From positions 186,001 to 250,000 of the forward strand of contig NZ_JAGXTP010000001.1 of NCBI RefSeq assembly GCF_018334155.1: 64,000 bases of DNA, written 5' to 3'. This document shows, piece after piece, positions 41,311 through 49,951 of this stretch. The translations under genes were made by a program, and so were the position numbers. This DNA is from Devosia litorisediminis. Lineage in GTDB: Bacteria; Pseudomonadota; Alphaproteobacteria; Rhizobiales; Devosiaceae. The notes under the pieces are model-generated. The model made no database searches and was not told the origin of the DNA. It was given only the letters and a program-made list of their open reading frames with translations. Within the stretch, counting starts at the first letter, position 1. Each line of letters begins with the position of its first letter.

Positions 41311-42486
41311 ATGCTCATTGAGAACATCATGTATTTTGCGCTGGGCTTGCTGATTGCGAGCCTGGTTGCGCTGATCATTCTGCCTGCGGTGTGGAAGCGC
41401 GCCGTGCGTCTGACCAAGCGCCGTATCGAGGCTGCAACCCCCATCACCATGGCTGAATTTCGCGCTGACAAGGATCAGCTGCGGGCCGAGTTCGCCCTGT
41501 CGACCCGTCGTCTGGAAATGAATGTGGAGACGCTGCGCAAGCGTCTGGCCGAGCAGCTGGGCGACGTCAACCAGAAGCGCAGCGATCTGGGGCTGATCAA
41601 GGCCGAGCGCGACAAGAACCTCGAGATCATCCGCGAGCTGGAAGGCCGCGAGGTCGAACTGCGCAGCCGGGTGACCGAGCTGGAGCGCGAGGCGACCGAT
41701 CTGACGCAGCGCCTGCGGATGCGCGAGCGCGATCTGGACAGCCGCAGCGGCGAGCTGGCGACGCTGCGCGATGCGGTCAAGAACACGCTGCCCAAGGGCA
41801 CGGTGGTCGATGGCAAGACGCTTACGGGCGATTATGATCACGATGTGGACCGCCTGAGCACGGCGCTGGCGATTGAGCAGAAGCGCGCCAATTTCCTCGA
41901 AGAGCAGGCCAAGAGCCTGGTAACCCGGCTGGAGACGTCTGACCGGCGCAGCGCTGAAACCAGTGCCGCCATCGCCCAGATGCGCAGCGCGCTCGCCGGG
42001 CAGGACGACAAGAAGGCCGAAGAGGCCGAAAATCTGGTCGAAGCTGAAGCGCGCATCGCCAATGCCGAAAACCGGCTCAACGCCATACTGGCCGAGAGCA
42101 ATCAGGTGGTCGACAAGGCTGCGGGCCGAGCCGAGCAGCTGCTGGCCGACAAGCTGGCGCTCGAGGCCGAGGTCGAAACGCTGCGCAAAAAGGTGACCAG
42201 CGTTGAATCCACGATCATGTCCGACTGGGACAGCGATCGCATGGAAGAGGCCTATCTGCGCGAAAAGCTCAACGACATTGCCGCCAGCGTCAGCCGGCTG
42301 GTCTATGCGGTGGACACCGACACGCCAGTGGATCAGGACGGCGAAGAGAGCCTGTTTGACCGGGTGCAGCGGTTTGCCGATGATGGCGAGAGCCGCGATG
42401 CGCTGCCGGCAGAACCCAGCGCCAGCGACCGGCGCGGTTCGGTGTCTGATCGCATGGCGGCGCTGCGAGAAATCCAGGACCGTTGA
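41311..42486 (+). CDS. Membrane-anchored coiled-coil protein of unknown function
   Basis: 391 residues: one N-terminal membrane helix (about 4-28), then a basic stretch and a long heptad-rich coiled coil (about 45-320) rich in Glu, Arg, Leu and Ala, ending in a polar tail with DSDRMEEAYLREKLNDIAAS. The arrangement is that of a cytoplasmic or periplasmic scaffold tethered to the inner membrane. Similar proteins occur in other Hyphomicrobiales without a known role. ATG 41311 follows GGAG at 41299-41302. Confidence 0.7.
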   Translation: MLIENIMYFALGLLIASLVALIILPAVWKRAVRLTKRRIEAATPITMAEFRADKDQLRAEFALSTRRLEMNVETLRKRLAEQLGDVNQKRSDLGLIKAERDKNLEIIRELEGREVELRSRVTELEREATDLTQRLRMRERDLDSRSGELATLRDAVKNTLPKGTVVDGKTLTGDYDHDVDRLSTALAIEQKRANFLEEQAKSLVTRLETSDRRSAETSAAIAQMRSALAGQDDKKAEEAENLVEAEARIANAENRLNAILAESNQVVDKAAGRAEQLLADKLALEAEVETLRKKVTSVESTIMSDWDSDRMEEAYLREKLNDIAASVSRLVYAVDTDTPVDQDGEESLFDRVQRFADDGESRDALPAEPSASDRRGSVSDRMAALREIQDR

Positions 42487-42511
42487 GCCGGTCCCTGCGC
42501 GCGCGAAAAGG

Positions 42512-42859
42512 TTATTCGATAACGATGCTGCGGGTGAGTTCACCGGTTTCCTGATTGAACAGGGACAGGGTGGTGACGCCATTTATGGTATAGGTGACAT
42601 TGATGGCGCCTTCGCTGACCGAGGCCGCAATGACAGCTGCACCGGCGGGCAGGGCGACAGCCTCGGCGACGGGCGGCGGCGGGGCATCGCGCATCACGCG
42701 ATAGACAAGGGCGAAGCCAATCGCCATAAAGCCCAGCAACAGAATGCCGATCGAGATACCGAACGAGCGGCGTGCCTTCCCCAGCATGGCAAGAGCTTCA
42801 GGCGTCAACGGCGCATCTGGCTTTTGCTCGCTGGGCCCAGTTTCGTTAGGATTGTCCAT
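42512..42859 (-). CDS. Small single-pass membrane protein of unknown function
   Basis: 115 residues: a charged N-terminus (about 1-30), one membrane helix (about 35-55; FGISIGILLLGFMAIGFALV) and a C-terminal domain (about 70-115) with ALPAGAAVIAASVSEGAINV. The start codon overlaps the divergent rluD start codon (shared CCATGG at 42856-42861). Similar proteins next to rluD occur in other alphaproteobacteria (inference). No function is apparent. Confidence 0.7.
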   Translation of the reverse strand: MDNPNETGPSEQKPDAPLTPEALAMLGKARRSFGISIGILLLGFMAIGFALVYRVMRDAPPPPVAEAVALPAGAAVIAASVSEGAINVTYTINGVTTLSLFNQETGELTRSIVIE

Positions 42860-43886
42860 GGCCGAAAATACCGCACTAGAGTTCGAGGGCGACGAAGTTG
42901 AAGTCGTGGTCGATGCCGCAATGGCCGGTGGCCGGCTCGATGCCGCCCTGGCCAAGGTACACACTGTGCTCAGCCGCAACCGGATCAAGGATCTGATCCT
43001 GACTGGCGCCGTCACGATTGACGGCAAACCCGTCAGTGAGCCCAAATACCGGCTTAGCGTCGGCGAAACAATCGTTCTTCTGGCGCCGCCCCCAGAAGAT
43101 CCCGAGCCGCAGGCCGAGAACATCCCGCTCGACATTCTCTATGAGGATGATCAGGTGATCGTCATCAACAAGCCGGTGGGCATGGTGGTGCATCCCGCGC
43201 CGGGCGCGCCCAATGGCACGCTGGTCAATGCACTGATCTATCACTGCGGGGAAAGCCTGCAGGGGATTGGCGGGGTCAAGCGCCCCGGCATCGTGCATCG
43301 GCTCGATCGCGACACATCGGGCGTGATGGTTGCGGCCAAGACCGAGCGGGCGCATCGGCATTTGTCGGCGCAGTTTGCCGACCATGGCCGGACCGGACCG
43401 CTGCACCGCGCCTATATCGCTTTTGTGTGGGGCTCCACGGAAACGGCCAAGGGCAGCATTGATGCGCCTTTGGGGCGCGACCAGAACAACCGCCTCAAGC
43501 AGACCGTGCGTAAGGACGGTCGTGAGGCGATCACCCATTACATGGTCGAAGCGCGCTTTGGCGACGATGGCTGGGACATTACCCGCATTCAGTGTCAGCT
43601 TGAGACCGGGCGGACGCACCAGATCCGCGTGCACATGGCCCATATCGGCCATCCGCTGGTTGCTGACGCGGTTTATGCCTCGGGTTATGCCACCAAGGTC
43701 AACAAGCTGCCGCCTGACGTGGTGGGGCCCATCCAGGCGCTCGGCCGGCAGGCGCTGCATGCTGCCGAACTGGGTTTTGAGCATCCAGTGACCAAGGAAG
43801 AGATGTTCTTTGAAGCCCCGTTGCCGCCCGATCTGGATGCGCTGGAAACGGCGCTGAGCGCGTATAACAAGGCGTTCGCCCGCTAA
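42858..43886 (+). CDS. rluD: 23S rRNA pseudouridine synthase RluD-like
   Basis: 342-residue RluA-family enzyme. An S4 RNA-binding domain (about 20-85) precedes the catalytic domain, with the signature HRLDRDTSG and catalytic Asp at residue 150. RluD modifies helix 69 of 23S rRNA. The S4 domain and length favour RluD over RluA/RluC, but the paralogue cannot be fixed by eye. ATG 42858 follows TTAGGA. Confidence 0.88.
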   Translation: MAENTALEFEGDEVEVVVDAAMAGGRLDAALAKVHTVLSRNRIKDLILTGAVTIDGKPVSEPKYRLSVGETIVLLAPPPEDPEPQAENIPLDILYEDDQVIVINKPVGMVVHPAPGAPNGTLVNALIYHCGESLQGIGGVKRPGIVHRLDRDTSGVMVAAKTERAHRHLSAQFADHGRTGPLHRAYIAFVWGSTETAKGSIDAPLGRDQNNRLKQTVRKDGREAITHYMVEARFGDDGWDITRIQCQLETGRTHQIRVHMAHIGHPLVADAVYASGYATKVNKLPPDVVGPIQALGRQALHAAELGFEHPVTKEEMFFEAPLPPDLDALETALSAYNKAFAR

Positions 43887-43996
43887 CTCACCGCAAGGTG
43901 AATGATCGGATCGGGCGCTGATGCGTTTCATTGACAGTGCCCGTAAAGTTGCTGGCAACCATTGCGCATTTGTAACGTTTGTCGATGTTGGCACAT

Positions 43997-44025
43997 CTTA
44001 CATTCGCCAAAGTGGCACTTATATA
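43997..44025 (+). promoter_or_regulatory. Possible housekeeping-type promoter of rpoH
   Basis: CTTACA (43997-44002) and TATATA (44020-44025) are 17 bases apart, resembling -35 and -10 elements, about 90 bases before the rpoH start. The -35 match is partial (4 of 6). Two TGGCAC motifs nearby lack the -12 element of a sigma-54 promoter. Confidence 0.3.
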
Positions 44026-44117
44026 TCTATCGTAGTTTGCCGATGCGCCGGTTCGGGCACGGGCAGACTTGAGGCGTCCGCCCGCGGAATGCGGGGGAAC
44101 AGGAAAGGGGTGCGTCT

Positions 44118-44987
44118 ATGGCCCAAACTAATTTGCCAGTGCTCTCGGCCGAAGGTGGCCTGAGCCGCTATCTTCAGGAAATCCGCAAGTTCCCCATGCT
44201 GGAACCGGATGAAGAATTCATGCTGGCCAAGCGTTATAAAGAACATGAAGATCCCGGCGCAGCGCAGAAGCTGATTACGTCGCATCTGCGGCTGGTCGCC
44301 AAGATCGCCATGGGGTATCGCGGCTATGGCCTGCCGATCTCCGAAGTGATCTCGGAAGGCAATGTCGGTTTGATGCATGCGGTCAAGCGCTTCGAGCCTG
44401 ATAAGGGCTTCCGCTTGGCGACCTATGCCATGTGGTGGATCCGTGCGGCGATTCAGGAATATGTCCTGCGCTCGTGGAGCCTGGTCAAGATCGGCACCAC
44501 GGCTGCCCAGAAGCGGCTGTTCTTCAACCTGCGCAAGGTGAAGGGCCAGATCGCGGCGCTCGATGATGGCGCACTGCATCCCGACCAGATCGCCCAGATT
44601 GCCACCACGCTCAATGTGACGGCAGACGAAGTGGTTTCGATGAATGCACGCCTGTCGGGTGATGCATCGCTCAATTCGCCCATGCGGGCTGATGAAGGCT
44701 CATCGGAATGGCAGGACTGGCTGGTCGATGACACGCCTAGCCAGGAAACCACGCTGGGCGAAAGCGAAGAATATTCCGAGCGCATGGGCCTGCTCAACAC
44801 AGCCATGGATGTGCTCAACGAGCGCGAGAAGGCGATCTTTCACGCCCGTCGCCTGCAGGAAAGCCCATCGACACTCGAAGAGCTGGCCCAGCAATATGAT
44901 GTGAGCCGTGAGCGTATCCGGCAGATCGAAGTGCGGGCCTTTGAAAAGGTACAGGAAGCTGTGCGCGAGGCGGCAGTCGCCAACTGA
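44118..44987 (+). CDS. rpoH: Heat-shock sigma factor RpoH
   Basis: 289-residue sigma-70 family factor. Region 2 includes HLRLVAKIAMGYRGYGLP and YAMWWIRAAIQEYVL; the RpoH box QKRLFFNLRKVK is at about 132-143; region 4 has SRERIRQIEVRAFEKV at the end. It directs heat-shock genes; ftsH in this window is a likely target. ATG 44118 follows AAAGGGG. Alphaproteobacteria often have two rpoH genes, and which one this is cannot be told here. Confidence 0.96.
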   Translation: MAQTNLPVLSAEGGLSRYLQEIRKFPMLEPDEEFMLAKRYKEHEDPGAAQKLITSHLRLVAKIAMGYRGYGLPISEVISEGNVGLMHAVKRFEPDKGFRLATYAMWWIRAAIQEYVLRSWSLVKIGTTAAQKRLFFNLRKVKGQIAALDDGALHPDQIAQIATTLNVTADEVVSMNARLSGDASLNSPMRADEGSSEWQDWLVDDTPSQETTLGESEEYSERMGLLNTAMDVLNEREKAIFHARRLQESPSTLEELAQQYDVSRERIRQIEVRAFEKVQEAVREAAVAN

Positions 44988-45006
44988 TCGGGCGCAGCAG
45001 AAAATG

Positions 45007-45036
45007 AAAAGGCGGACCCTCTGGTCCGCCTTTTTT
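45007..45036 (+). terminator. Rho-independent terminator after rpoH
   Basis: AAAAGGCGGACC / GGTCCGCCTTTT stem around CTCT, followed by T residues. It also ends five bases before the convergent PRC-barrel gene and may serve both. Confidence 0.9.
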
Positions 45037-45040
45037 GTGT

Positions 45041-45961
45041 CTATGGGGTGACGATCATGCGCTGGCTGGCGCGATCGGCACTGTAGGTGTCCGGATCGTA
45101 AGCGGTCTGTGCCTCAAGCTGCTCGCGTGTGGTGTTGAGGAACAGATAGCGGTTTTCCAGCGTATCGGCCGAAAAGGTCAGGTTCTCATAGCCCACGGCC
45201 ACCGGCTTGGCGCCCAGGCCGAGAAAGCCGCCGACATCGACGATGACCGCATCAAGGCTGTCATCGGCATTGCGCACCACATCACCAATGGTGCCGATCT
45301 GCTCGTCATTGATGCCGTAAACGGCAATGCCCAGCATGTCCTCGGCAGTCAATCCGGTGCTGTCGAAAGGCGAAATGCCGGCGCGGTCGAGAGTTGTCTC
45401 GTCCTCGCGCTCGGGCTGGTCAGTGGTGAGCGCGGGATCGATAGCGGTCTGGTTGGGATCGCCATCAACCAGCTGGGCCTGCTCCTCGCTGGGGGTCAAG
45501 GCAGGCTCGCCGGTAACCTCTTCGCTGTCCGCCCAGATAAAGGCGGGGGCGGAGGTGAGTTCATCGGCGGTGGTTGGCAGCACCCAGCGCCGGGTGCCGT
45601 CTTCGCGCTGGGCCCATTCGAGCTGGGCGAAATCGACGGCAACATCCTTGGCACCGACGCCCAGAAAGCCACCGACACTGATGACGACAGCGGAAATACC
45701 AAAGCCGGGGGTGACGACCAGATCCGCAATGGTGCCGATCTGTCCGGCATCGTCGGCAATGGAGGTGAAGACCGTCTTGTCGAGCAATTGGGTGACCAGG
45801 GTGTCGGCTTCGGAATGGGCATAGCCACTCGACATGATGGTGGGCGCGGCGATGCCGCTGCGCTCAAGCTCGGTGGCCATCTGGGGCAGAATATCCTGCG
45901 CCAGGGTGGGCGTCGCCAGCGCCAGGGTCAGTGCAATGGTGGAAACAAATGAATGGGACAT
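45041..45961 (-). CDS. Secreted double PRC-barrel protein (first of pair)
   Basis: 306 residues with a signal peptide (about 1-22). Two PRC-barrel modules (about 60-125 and 205-275) share the core (I/V)GTI-x-D, VVISVGGFLGVG / VIVDVGGFLGLG and AKxVAV. An acidic linker joins them. PRC barrels are small beta-folds found in photosynthetic reaction centre H and RimM, and in many periplasmic proteins of unknown role. It lies downstream of a closely related gene. Confidence 0.75.
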   Translation of the reverse strand: MSHSFVSTIALTLALATPTLAQDILPQMATELERSGIAAPTIMSSGYAHSEADTLVTQLLDKTVFTSIADDAGQIGTIADLVVTPGFGISAVVISVGGFLGVGAKDVAVDFAQLEWAQREDGTRRWVLPTTADELTSAPAFIWADSEEVTGEPALTPSEEQAQLVDGDPNQTAIDPALTTDQPEREDETTLDRAGISPFDSTGLTAEDMLGIAVYGINDEQIGTIGDVVRNADDSLDAVIVDVGGFLGLGAKPVAVGYENLTFSADTLENRYLFLNTTREQLEAQTAYDPDTYSADRASQRMIVTP

Positions 45962-45981
45962 GGGACCTCACAAACATGAAA

Positions 45982-46006
45982 GAAGGGCCGGCAATGCCGG
46001 CCCTTC
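45982..46006 (-). terminator. Hairpin between the two PRC-barrel genes
   Basis: GAAGGGCCGGC / GCCGGCCCTTC is a perfect 11-bp stem with a 3-base loop, followed in the minus direction by TTTC. It lies after the upstream PRC gene and just before the start of the second, so it may attenuate transcription between them. Confidence 0.65.
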
Positions 46007-46056
46007 AGGGGTGATCCGCAAGGGATCATGCTGCCGGGGAACCCGGCGAGCCGCAA

Positions 46057-47088
46057 TTACATGTCAGTTGCGCGCTGAGCCGGATCGGAGGCGTAGGTGT
46101 CCTCGTTATATTCTGGCTGCGCTTCAAGCTGCTCGCGGGTGAAGTCGCTGTAGATCACGTAGTCGCCGTCTTCATTGGCAGCGAATTCGAGATTGTCCAT
46201 GCCAACGGCAACGCGCTTCTGACCCAGGCCGAGGAAGCCACCAAAGTCGACAACCATGGCGTCGATCTTGCCGTCTTCGGTGAGCAGGATGTCACCAACT
46301 TCGGCGATGTCTTCGCCATCAGGGCCGATCACGGTGGCGCCTTCGAGGTTGTCAGCGGTCAGCGCTTCATAATCGACGCGCTCATAACCATCGCGGGGCA
46401 TGGCGGCGGCAGCGCCGTCAGCTGGCTGCATGGCTGGGTCGGCAGGGGCCATGGCTGGGTCAGCTGGAGCCATTGCTGGATCGGCAGGGGCCATCGCTGG
46501 ATTAGCTGGCGTCATGCCATCAGCGGTGTTCATGTTGTCGGCTGGCTTGTCGTCGTCAAAGGTGAAGTCGGGCGCGTTGTTGAGCTCGTCAGCCGTGGTT
46601 GGCAGAACCCAACGCTCGGTGTTGTCGGTGGCGACAGTGAACTCAAGCGAAGCGAAATCAACGGCAACCGACTTTTCGCCAATGCCCAGGAAACCGCCAA
46701 CGCCGATCACAACAGCGGAGATCTTGCCGTCTTCGGTGAAGACCAGATCGGTGACATTGCCGATTTCTTCGGCATCATCGCCAGCGCTGGAATAGACGGG
46801 CTGATCGATCAGGCGGGTTGCCAGATTGTCGGTATCGACGCTGGTGTAACCGGTGGCCAGATCAAACGACTGGTACATTTCATCGTGATCGCCAGCTTCG
46901 GTGTGCATCTCGGTGCTCATGGCATCGCCCGTGGCGGGGGCCATTGCATCGGTGCCCATGGCAGGATCTGCGGGGGCTTCAGTGGTCGCAGGAGCCATTG
47001 CATCGGTAGCCGGTGCGGCTTCCTGAGCCATTGCGCCGGTCGACATCAGGGCAGCGAGGGCCGTGGTGGCCATAAGGGTGCGGATCAT
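46057..47088 (-). CDS. Secreted double PRC-barrel protein (second of pair)
   Basis: 343 residues with a signal peptide (about 1-22, ending AMA). A Met/Ala/Pro/Asp-rich stretch follows (about 23-65), then two PRC-barrel modules (about 85-150 and 245-320) linked by a low-complexity segment with repeated PADPAMA units (about 193-222). The barrel cores (VIGVGGFLGIG, VVDFGGFLGLG) are near-identical to those of its neighbour, so the two arose by duplication. ATG 47088 follows GGAG. Function unknown. Confidence 0.75.
   Translation of the reverse strand: MIRTLMATTALAALMSTGAMAQEAAPATDAMAPATTEAPADPAMGTDAMAPATGDAMSTEMHTEAGDHDEMYQSFDLATGYTSVDTDNLATRLIDQPVYSSAGDDAEEIGNVTDLVFTEDGKISAVVIGVGGFLGIGEKSVAVDFASLEFTVATDNTERWVLPTTADELNNAPDFTFDDDKPADNMNTADGMTPANPAMAPADPAMAPADPAMAPADPAMQPADGAAAAMPRDGYERVDYEALTADNLEGATVIGPDGEDIAEVGDILLTEDGKIDAMVVDFGGFLGLGQKRVAVGMDNLEFAANEDGDYVIYSDFTREQLEAQPEYNEDTYASDPAQRATDM
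46421..46510 (-). repeat. In-frame 21-bp tandem repeat coding PADPAMA
   Basis: Four degenerate 21-base units code for MAPADPA-type heptads in the linker between the PRC modules of the upstream gene. Such repeats can change in number by slippage without breaking the frame. Confidence 0.7.
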
Positions 47089-47247
47089 AGTAAGCTCCGT
47101 GTGTTCATTCTTGTGGTGAACGGGCCGTGCGGTGCAAAACTTGCAGGTGGCGCACCGTGCGGCCCTTGATGTCTCGACAACGCAGCCACTGCGCGAGACG
47201 TTCCGATAGAAATTTCGCCATTGGGCAAATTTTGCGTGGAACCACGT

Positions 47248-47288
47248 ATCGAAAAGGCCGGCGCTCATAGTGAGGCCGGCCTTTTCGA
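47248..47288 (-). terminator. Terminator after the GNAT gene
   Basis: ATCGAAAAGGCCGGC / GCCGGCCTTTTCGAT is a perfect 15-bp inverted repeat around a short loop. It lies downstream of the GNAT gene on the minus strand and upstream of the PRC-barrel gene, and has A/T runs on both sides. Confidence 0.8.
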
Positions 47289-47322
47289 TGGCTTCTATCT
47301 TATCTGAGAGATGCGGGGTTGA

Positions 47323-47778
47323 TCAGTCGATCAACTGGGCGGTGTCGCGATCATAGCTGCGCATGGCGCGGTGTGGCATGCCGCCATCCTGAAACTCGGG
47401 ACCAAAGGCGGCAAAGCCCAGGCGCTCATAAAAGCCGAGCTTGTCGGACTGGGCGGTGAGGTAGAAGCGGTCCCGGCCCGCGGCGCGGGCGTGGTCCATC
47501 GCCGTGATGATCATCGCCTTGGCAATGCCCTGACCGCGAAAGGCCTGATGCACGGCGACGCGGCCGATCTTGATGTGCTCGGGCTTGTCGAGCAGGCGCA
47601 ACGTGCCCACGACCTCGCCGGCGACGATGGCGACAAAATGGGTCGCCGTCAGGTCGTCGGCATCGTTTTCTTCTTCTTCGGGGACTTTCTGCTCCCAGAC
47701 GAACACCTCGCGGCGAAGCGCGAAGGCGGCGTTGCACAGGGCAGAAAAGGGCGGCACGGTCAGGATGGTGGTGGTCAT
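47323..47778 (-). CDS. GNAT-family N-acetyltransferase
   Basis: 151 residues with the GNAT fold. The acetyl-CoA loop is RVAVHQAFRGQGIAKAMI (Q/R-x-x-G-x-G/A at RGQGIA), followed by FYERLGFAAFGPEFQDGGMP. The N-terminal motif ALRREVFVWEQKVPEEEE resembles ElaA-type acetyltransferases. The substrate is unknown. ATG 47778 lies after a short gap from the zinc peptidase gene, which is co-directional. Confidence 0.85.
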   Translation of the reverse strand: MTTTILTVPPFSALCNAAFALRREVFVWEQKVPEEEENDADDLTATHFVAIVAGEVVGTLRLLDKPEHIKIGRVAVHQAFRGQGIAKAMIITAMDHARAAGRDRFYLTAQSDKLGFYERLGFAAFGPEFQDGGMPHRAMRSYDRDTAQLID

Positions 47779-47812
47779 GGCCGCCAAGATAGCCGAGCGT
47801 GCCGCCTGCTGC

Positions 47813-48883
47813 CTAGTGGCCGCCCAGATGCCATTGGCGATGCACCAGCTGATGGATGAAGCTGAGCTTTTCAATAACCGGGGGCGTCAGCACAAAGGGA
47901 TAGGCATCGGGATGACCCATGGCACGATTGAGATTGTTGAGCATGCTGGCCAGCGGCACCCAGTTGTCGACAATGGTCTGGGCGTCCGGGGCGGTATAGG
48001 GCACGAAGCCGGTCTGGATGGACAGATCGGCATCCTGGCCGTCGACCCGGGCGTGCACGCCAAAGGATGAGGCCATCTCGACGGTGTCCACGATGTGAAG
48101 ATAGTGCGCGAAGGTTTCGGCAAAATCTTCCCAGGGATGGCAGGTGGCGTAGGCGCTGATGAAATTCTGCGACCAGCCCGCTGGCGCGCCATTGGCATAG
48201 TGGGCCTCAAGCGCCTCGCCGTAATCGAGCGTTTCGTCGCCAAACAGCCGGCGGAACTCGCCCAGTGGCGCGCGGCCATCGACCAGCAGATCCCAGTAAT
48301 GGTGACCGATCTCGTGGCGGAAATGACCCAGCAGGGTACGGTAGGGCTCGCCCATTGAGGTGCGGCGCGCCTCGCGCTCGGCGTCGTCGGCCTCGATCAG
48401 CGCAATGGTGATGATGCCGTTGTCGTGGCCAGTCAGCACCCGCTCCTTGGCGACGGGGGTATCGGCCAGAAAACGGAAGGACAGGCCATGCTCGGGATTG
48501 CTGGCGCGGGTCTGCAGCGGCAGATCAAGACGCAGCAGGGAATAGAACAGGCGCTTCTTGGCGCGCTCGATGACCTGCCAGCGGGACAGGTTGAGCGGGT
48601 CGCTAATATCGGGGATGGTATCATTGTGCCGACAGGCTGCGCAGAAGGGATCGCCGCCGGGCGTGGCGCGGATCAACCAGTTGCAGGCGCTATGCTTGGC
48701 ATTTTCGCAGAACACATAGGGTTCGTCGGGGAAGGTCGAGGAGGACCATGTATTGCCTTCCTGGACCAGTGAGACCAGCGCGTTCTTGTCCGAGCGGTAG
48801 CCCAGGGTATGGCCGCAGCGTCCGCAACTGGCGTTCTCGAAATAGACGGTGTTACCGCAGTGGTCGCAGGCAAAGAGTTTCAT
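47813..48883 (-). CDS. Zinc-ribbon metallopeptidase-like protein (DUF2248 type)
   Basis: 356 residues. Two N-terminal CxxC pairs (C6-C9, C20-C23) form a zinc ribbon, and further Cys pairs lie near 59-84. The zincin motif HEIGHHYWD starts at residue 190 (HExxH 190-194), with a third ligand probably in the following helical part (PWEDFAETFAHYLH). The architecture matches the conserved zinc-ribbon/zincin protein family of proteobacteria; no substrate is known. Followed by the GNAT gene. Confidence 0.8.
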   Translation of the reverse strand: MKLFACDHCGNTVYFENASCGRCGHTLGYRSDKNALVSLVQEGNTWSSSTFPDEPYVFCENAKHSACNWLIRATPGGDPFCAACRHNDTIPDISDPLNLSRWQVIERAKKRLFYSLLRLDLPLQTRASNPEHGLSFRFLADTPVAKERVLTGHDNGIITIALIEADDAEREARRTSMGEPYRTLLGHFRHEIGHHYWDLLVDGRAPLGEFRRLFGDETLDYGEALEAHYANGAPAGWSQNFISAYATCHPWEDFAETFAHYLHIVDTVEMASSFGVHARVDGQDADLSIQTGFVPYTAPDAQTIVDNWVPLASMLNNLNRAMGHPDAYPFVLTPPVIEKLSFIHQLVHRQWHLGGH

Positions 48884-49047
48884 GAGGCAGGCCTTGGTAT
48901 GTCACGGCAACAATGCGCAGAGGCTTTACATGTTCCGAACGCGCGATGTGGATATTTCGACGTTTTGGCCGCTATTGTGGGGCTGAGCCATTTGGCGGGT
49001 GAAGCGGGCAATGATAGGGCAATGGTGTTCGATCTGGAGAACTGGCT

Positions 49048-49659
49048 GTGAGCATTGAGTTTTTGATCACCACGCTGATCGTGGTCGTGTCGCCGGGTAC
49101 CGGGGCGCTCTATACGATCGCGGCGGGACTGAGCCGGGGCGGCAAGGCGAGCGTGTGGGCGGCCTTTGGCTGCACGGTGGGGATCGTGCCGCACATGCTG
49201 GCGGCCATTACCGGGCTGGCAGCCATTCTGCACACCAGTGCGCTGGCCTTCGAGATCATCAAGTATCTCGGCGTGGCTTATCTGCTCTATATGGCCTGGG
49301 TGACGCTGCGTGATACCGGCTCGCTGAGCCTGGAAGCCGATGTGACCAACAAGTCGGTGGGCAAGGTGATCACCGAGGCCGTGCTGATCAATATTCTCAA
49401 TCCAAAGCTGTCGATCTTCTTTTTCGCTTTCCTGCCGCAGTTCGTGCCTGCCAGCGCGCCCAATGCGCTGGGCCAGATGCTGGAGCTGAGCGGGGTGTTC
49501 ATGGCCGTGAGCTTTGCCGTATTCGCGATCTATGGCCTGTTCGCCGCCGCGATCCGCGGACAGCTGATTACGCGGCCAGCGATCATGGTGTGGATGCGGC
49601 GCAGCTTTGCGGGCGCGTTCGTGCTGCTCAGCGCCCGGCTGGCGCTGATGGAGCGCTAG
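49048..49659 (+). CDS. LysE/RhtB-family amino-acid exporter
   Basis: 203-residue membrane protein with about six helices. VVVSPGTGALYTIAAGLSRG near the N-terminus is the LysE/RhtB signature. Substrate is unknown: homoserine/threonine, lysine or another small molecule. The start is GTG 49048, as no ATG gives a full first helix. Converges on the small gene at 49668. Confidence 0.85.
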   Translation: MSIEFLITTLIVVVSPGTGALYTIAAGLSRGGKASVWAAFGCTVGIVPHMLAAITGLAAILHTSALAFEIIKYLGVAYLLYMAWVTLRDTGSLSLEADVTNKSVGKVITEAVLINILNPKLSIFFFAFLPQFVPASAPNALGQMLELSGVFMAVSFAVFAIYGLFAAAIRGQLITRPAIMVWMRRSFAGAFVLLSARLALMER

Positions 49660-49667
49660 GCGCTGCG

Positions 49668-49916
49668 CTAATCCTCTTCGGTGATCGTGTAGTGCCGTGG
49701 CAGGCCCGCTGTGACCTGCGCCCATGCGGTATCCCTGGCTCGATCCTGGTGCGCCTCGAAGGCCGCGCGATCGACAAAGCACTCGGTGACCAGGAAATGG
49801 CCGGGCCGCGATGGCCTTTCGTTCACCTCAAACGCCGTGCAGCCGGGTTCGGCGCGTGTCAGCTCCATATGCAGGGGCAGGGCGGCCCCGACCTGCTCGC
49901 GGCGCTCTGGCGGCAC
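49668..49916 (-). CDS. ABM-like antibiotic biosynthesis monooxygenase-type protein
   Basis: 82 residues from GTG 49916, with the ferredoxin-like ABM pattern LHMELTRAEPGCTAFEVNE and FVDRAAFEAHQDRA. The usual first strand (here the frame upstream reads LRLQGYLEV) precedes the only standard start, so translation may begin at an unusual codon near 49937. Located 35 bases downstream of flhA on the same strand. Role unknown; many family members act on quinones or heme. Confidence 0.65.
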   Translation of the reverse strand: MPPERREQVGAALPLHMELTRAEPGCTAFEVNERPSRPGHFLVTECFVDRAAFEAHQDRARDTAWAQVTAGLPRHYTITEED

Positions 49917-49951
49917 TTCAAGATAGCCCTGAAGGCGCAGCTTACCCAGGC

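Noticed and set aside
43989..44018. Two TGGCAC motifs upstream of rpoH
   Set aside because: Neither has TTGC five bases further on, so they do not make sigma-54 promoters.
43921..44163. 80-residue frame before rpoH
   Set aside because: It overlaps the rpoH start, lacks a ribosome binding site and has no family-like sequence; the region looks like a promoter.
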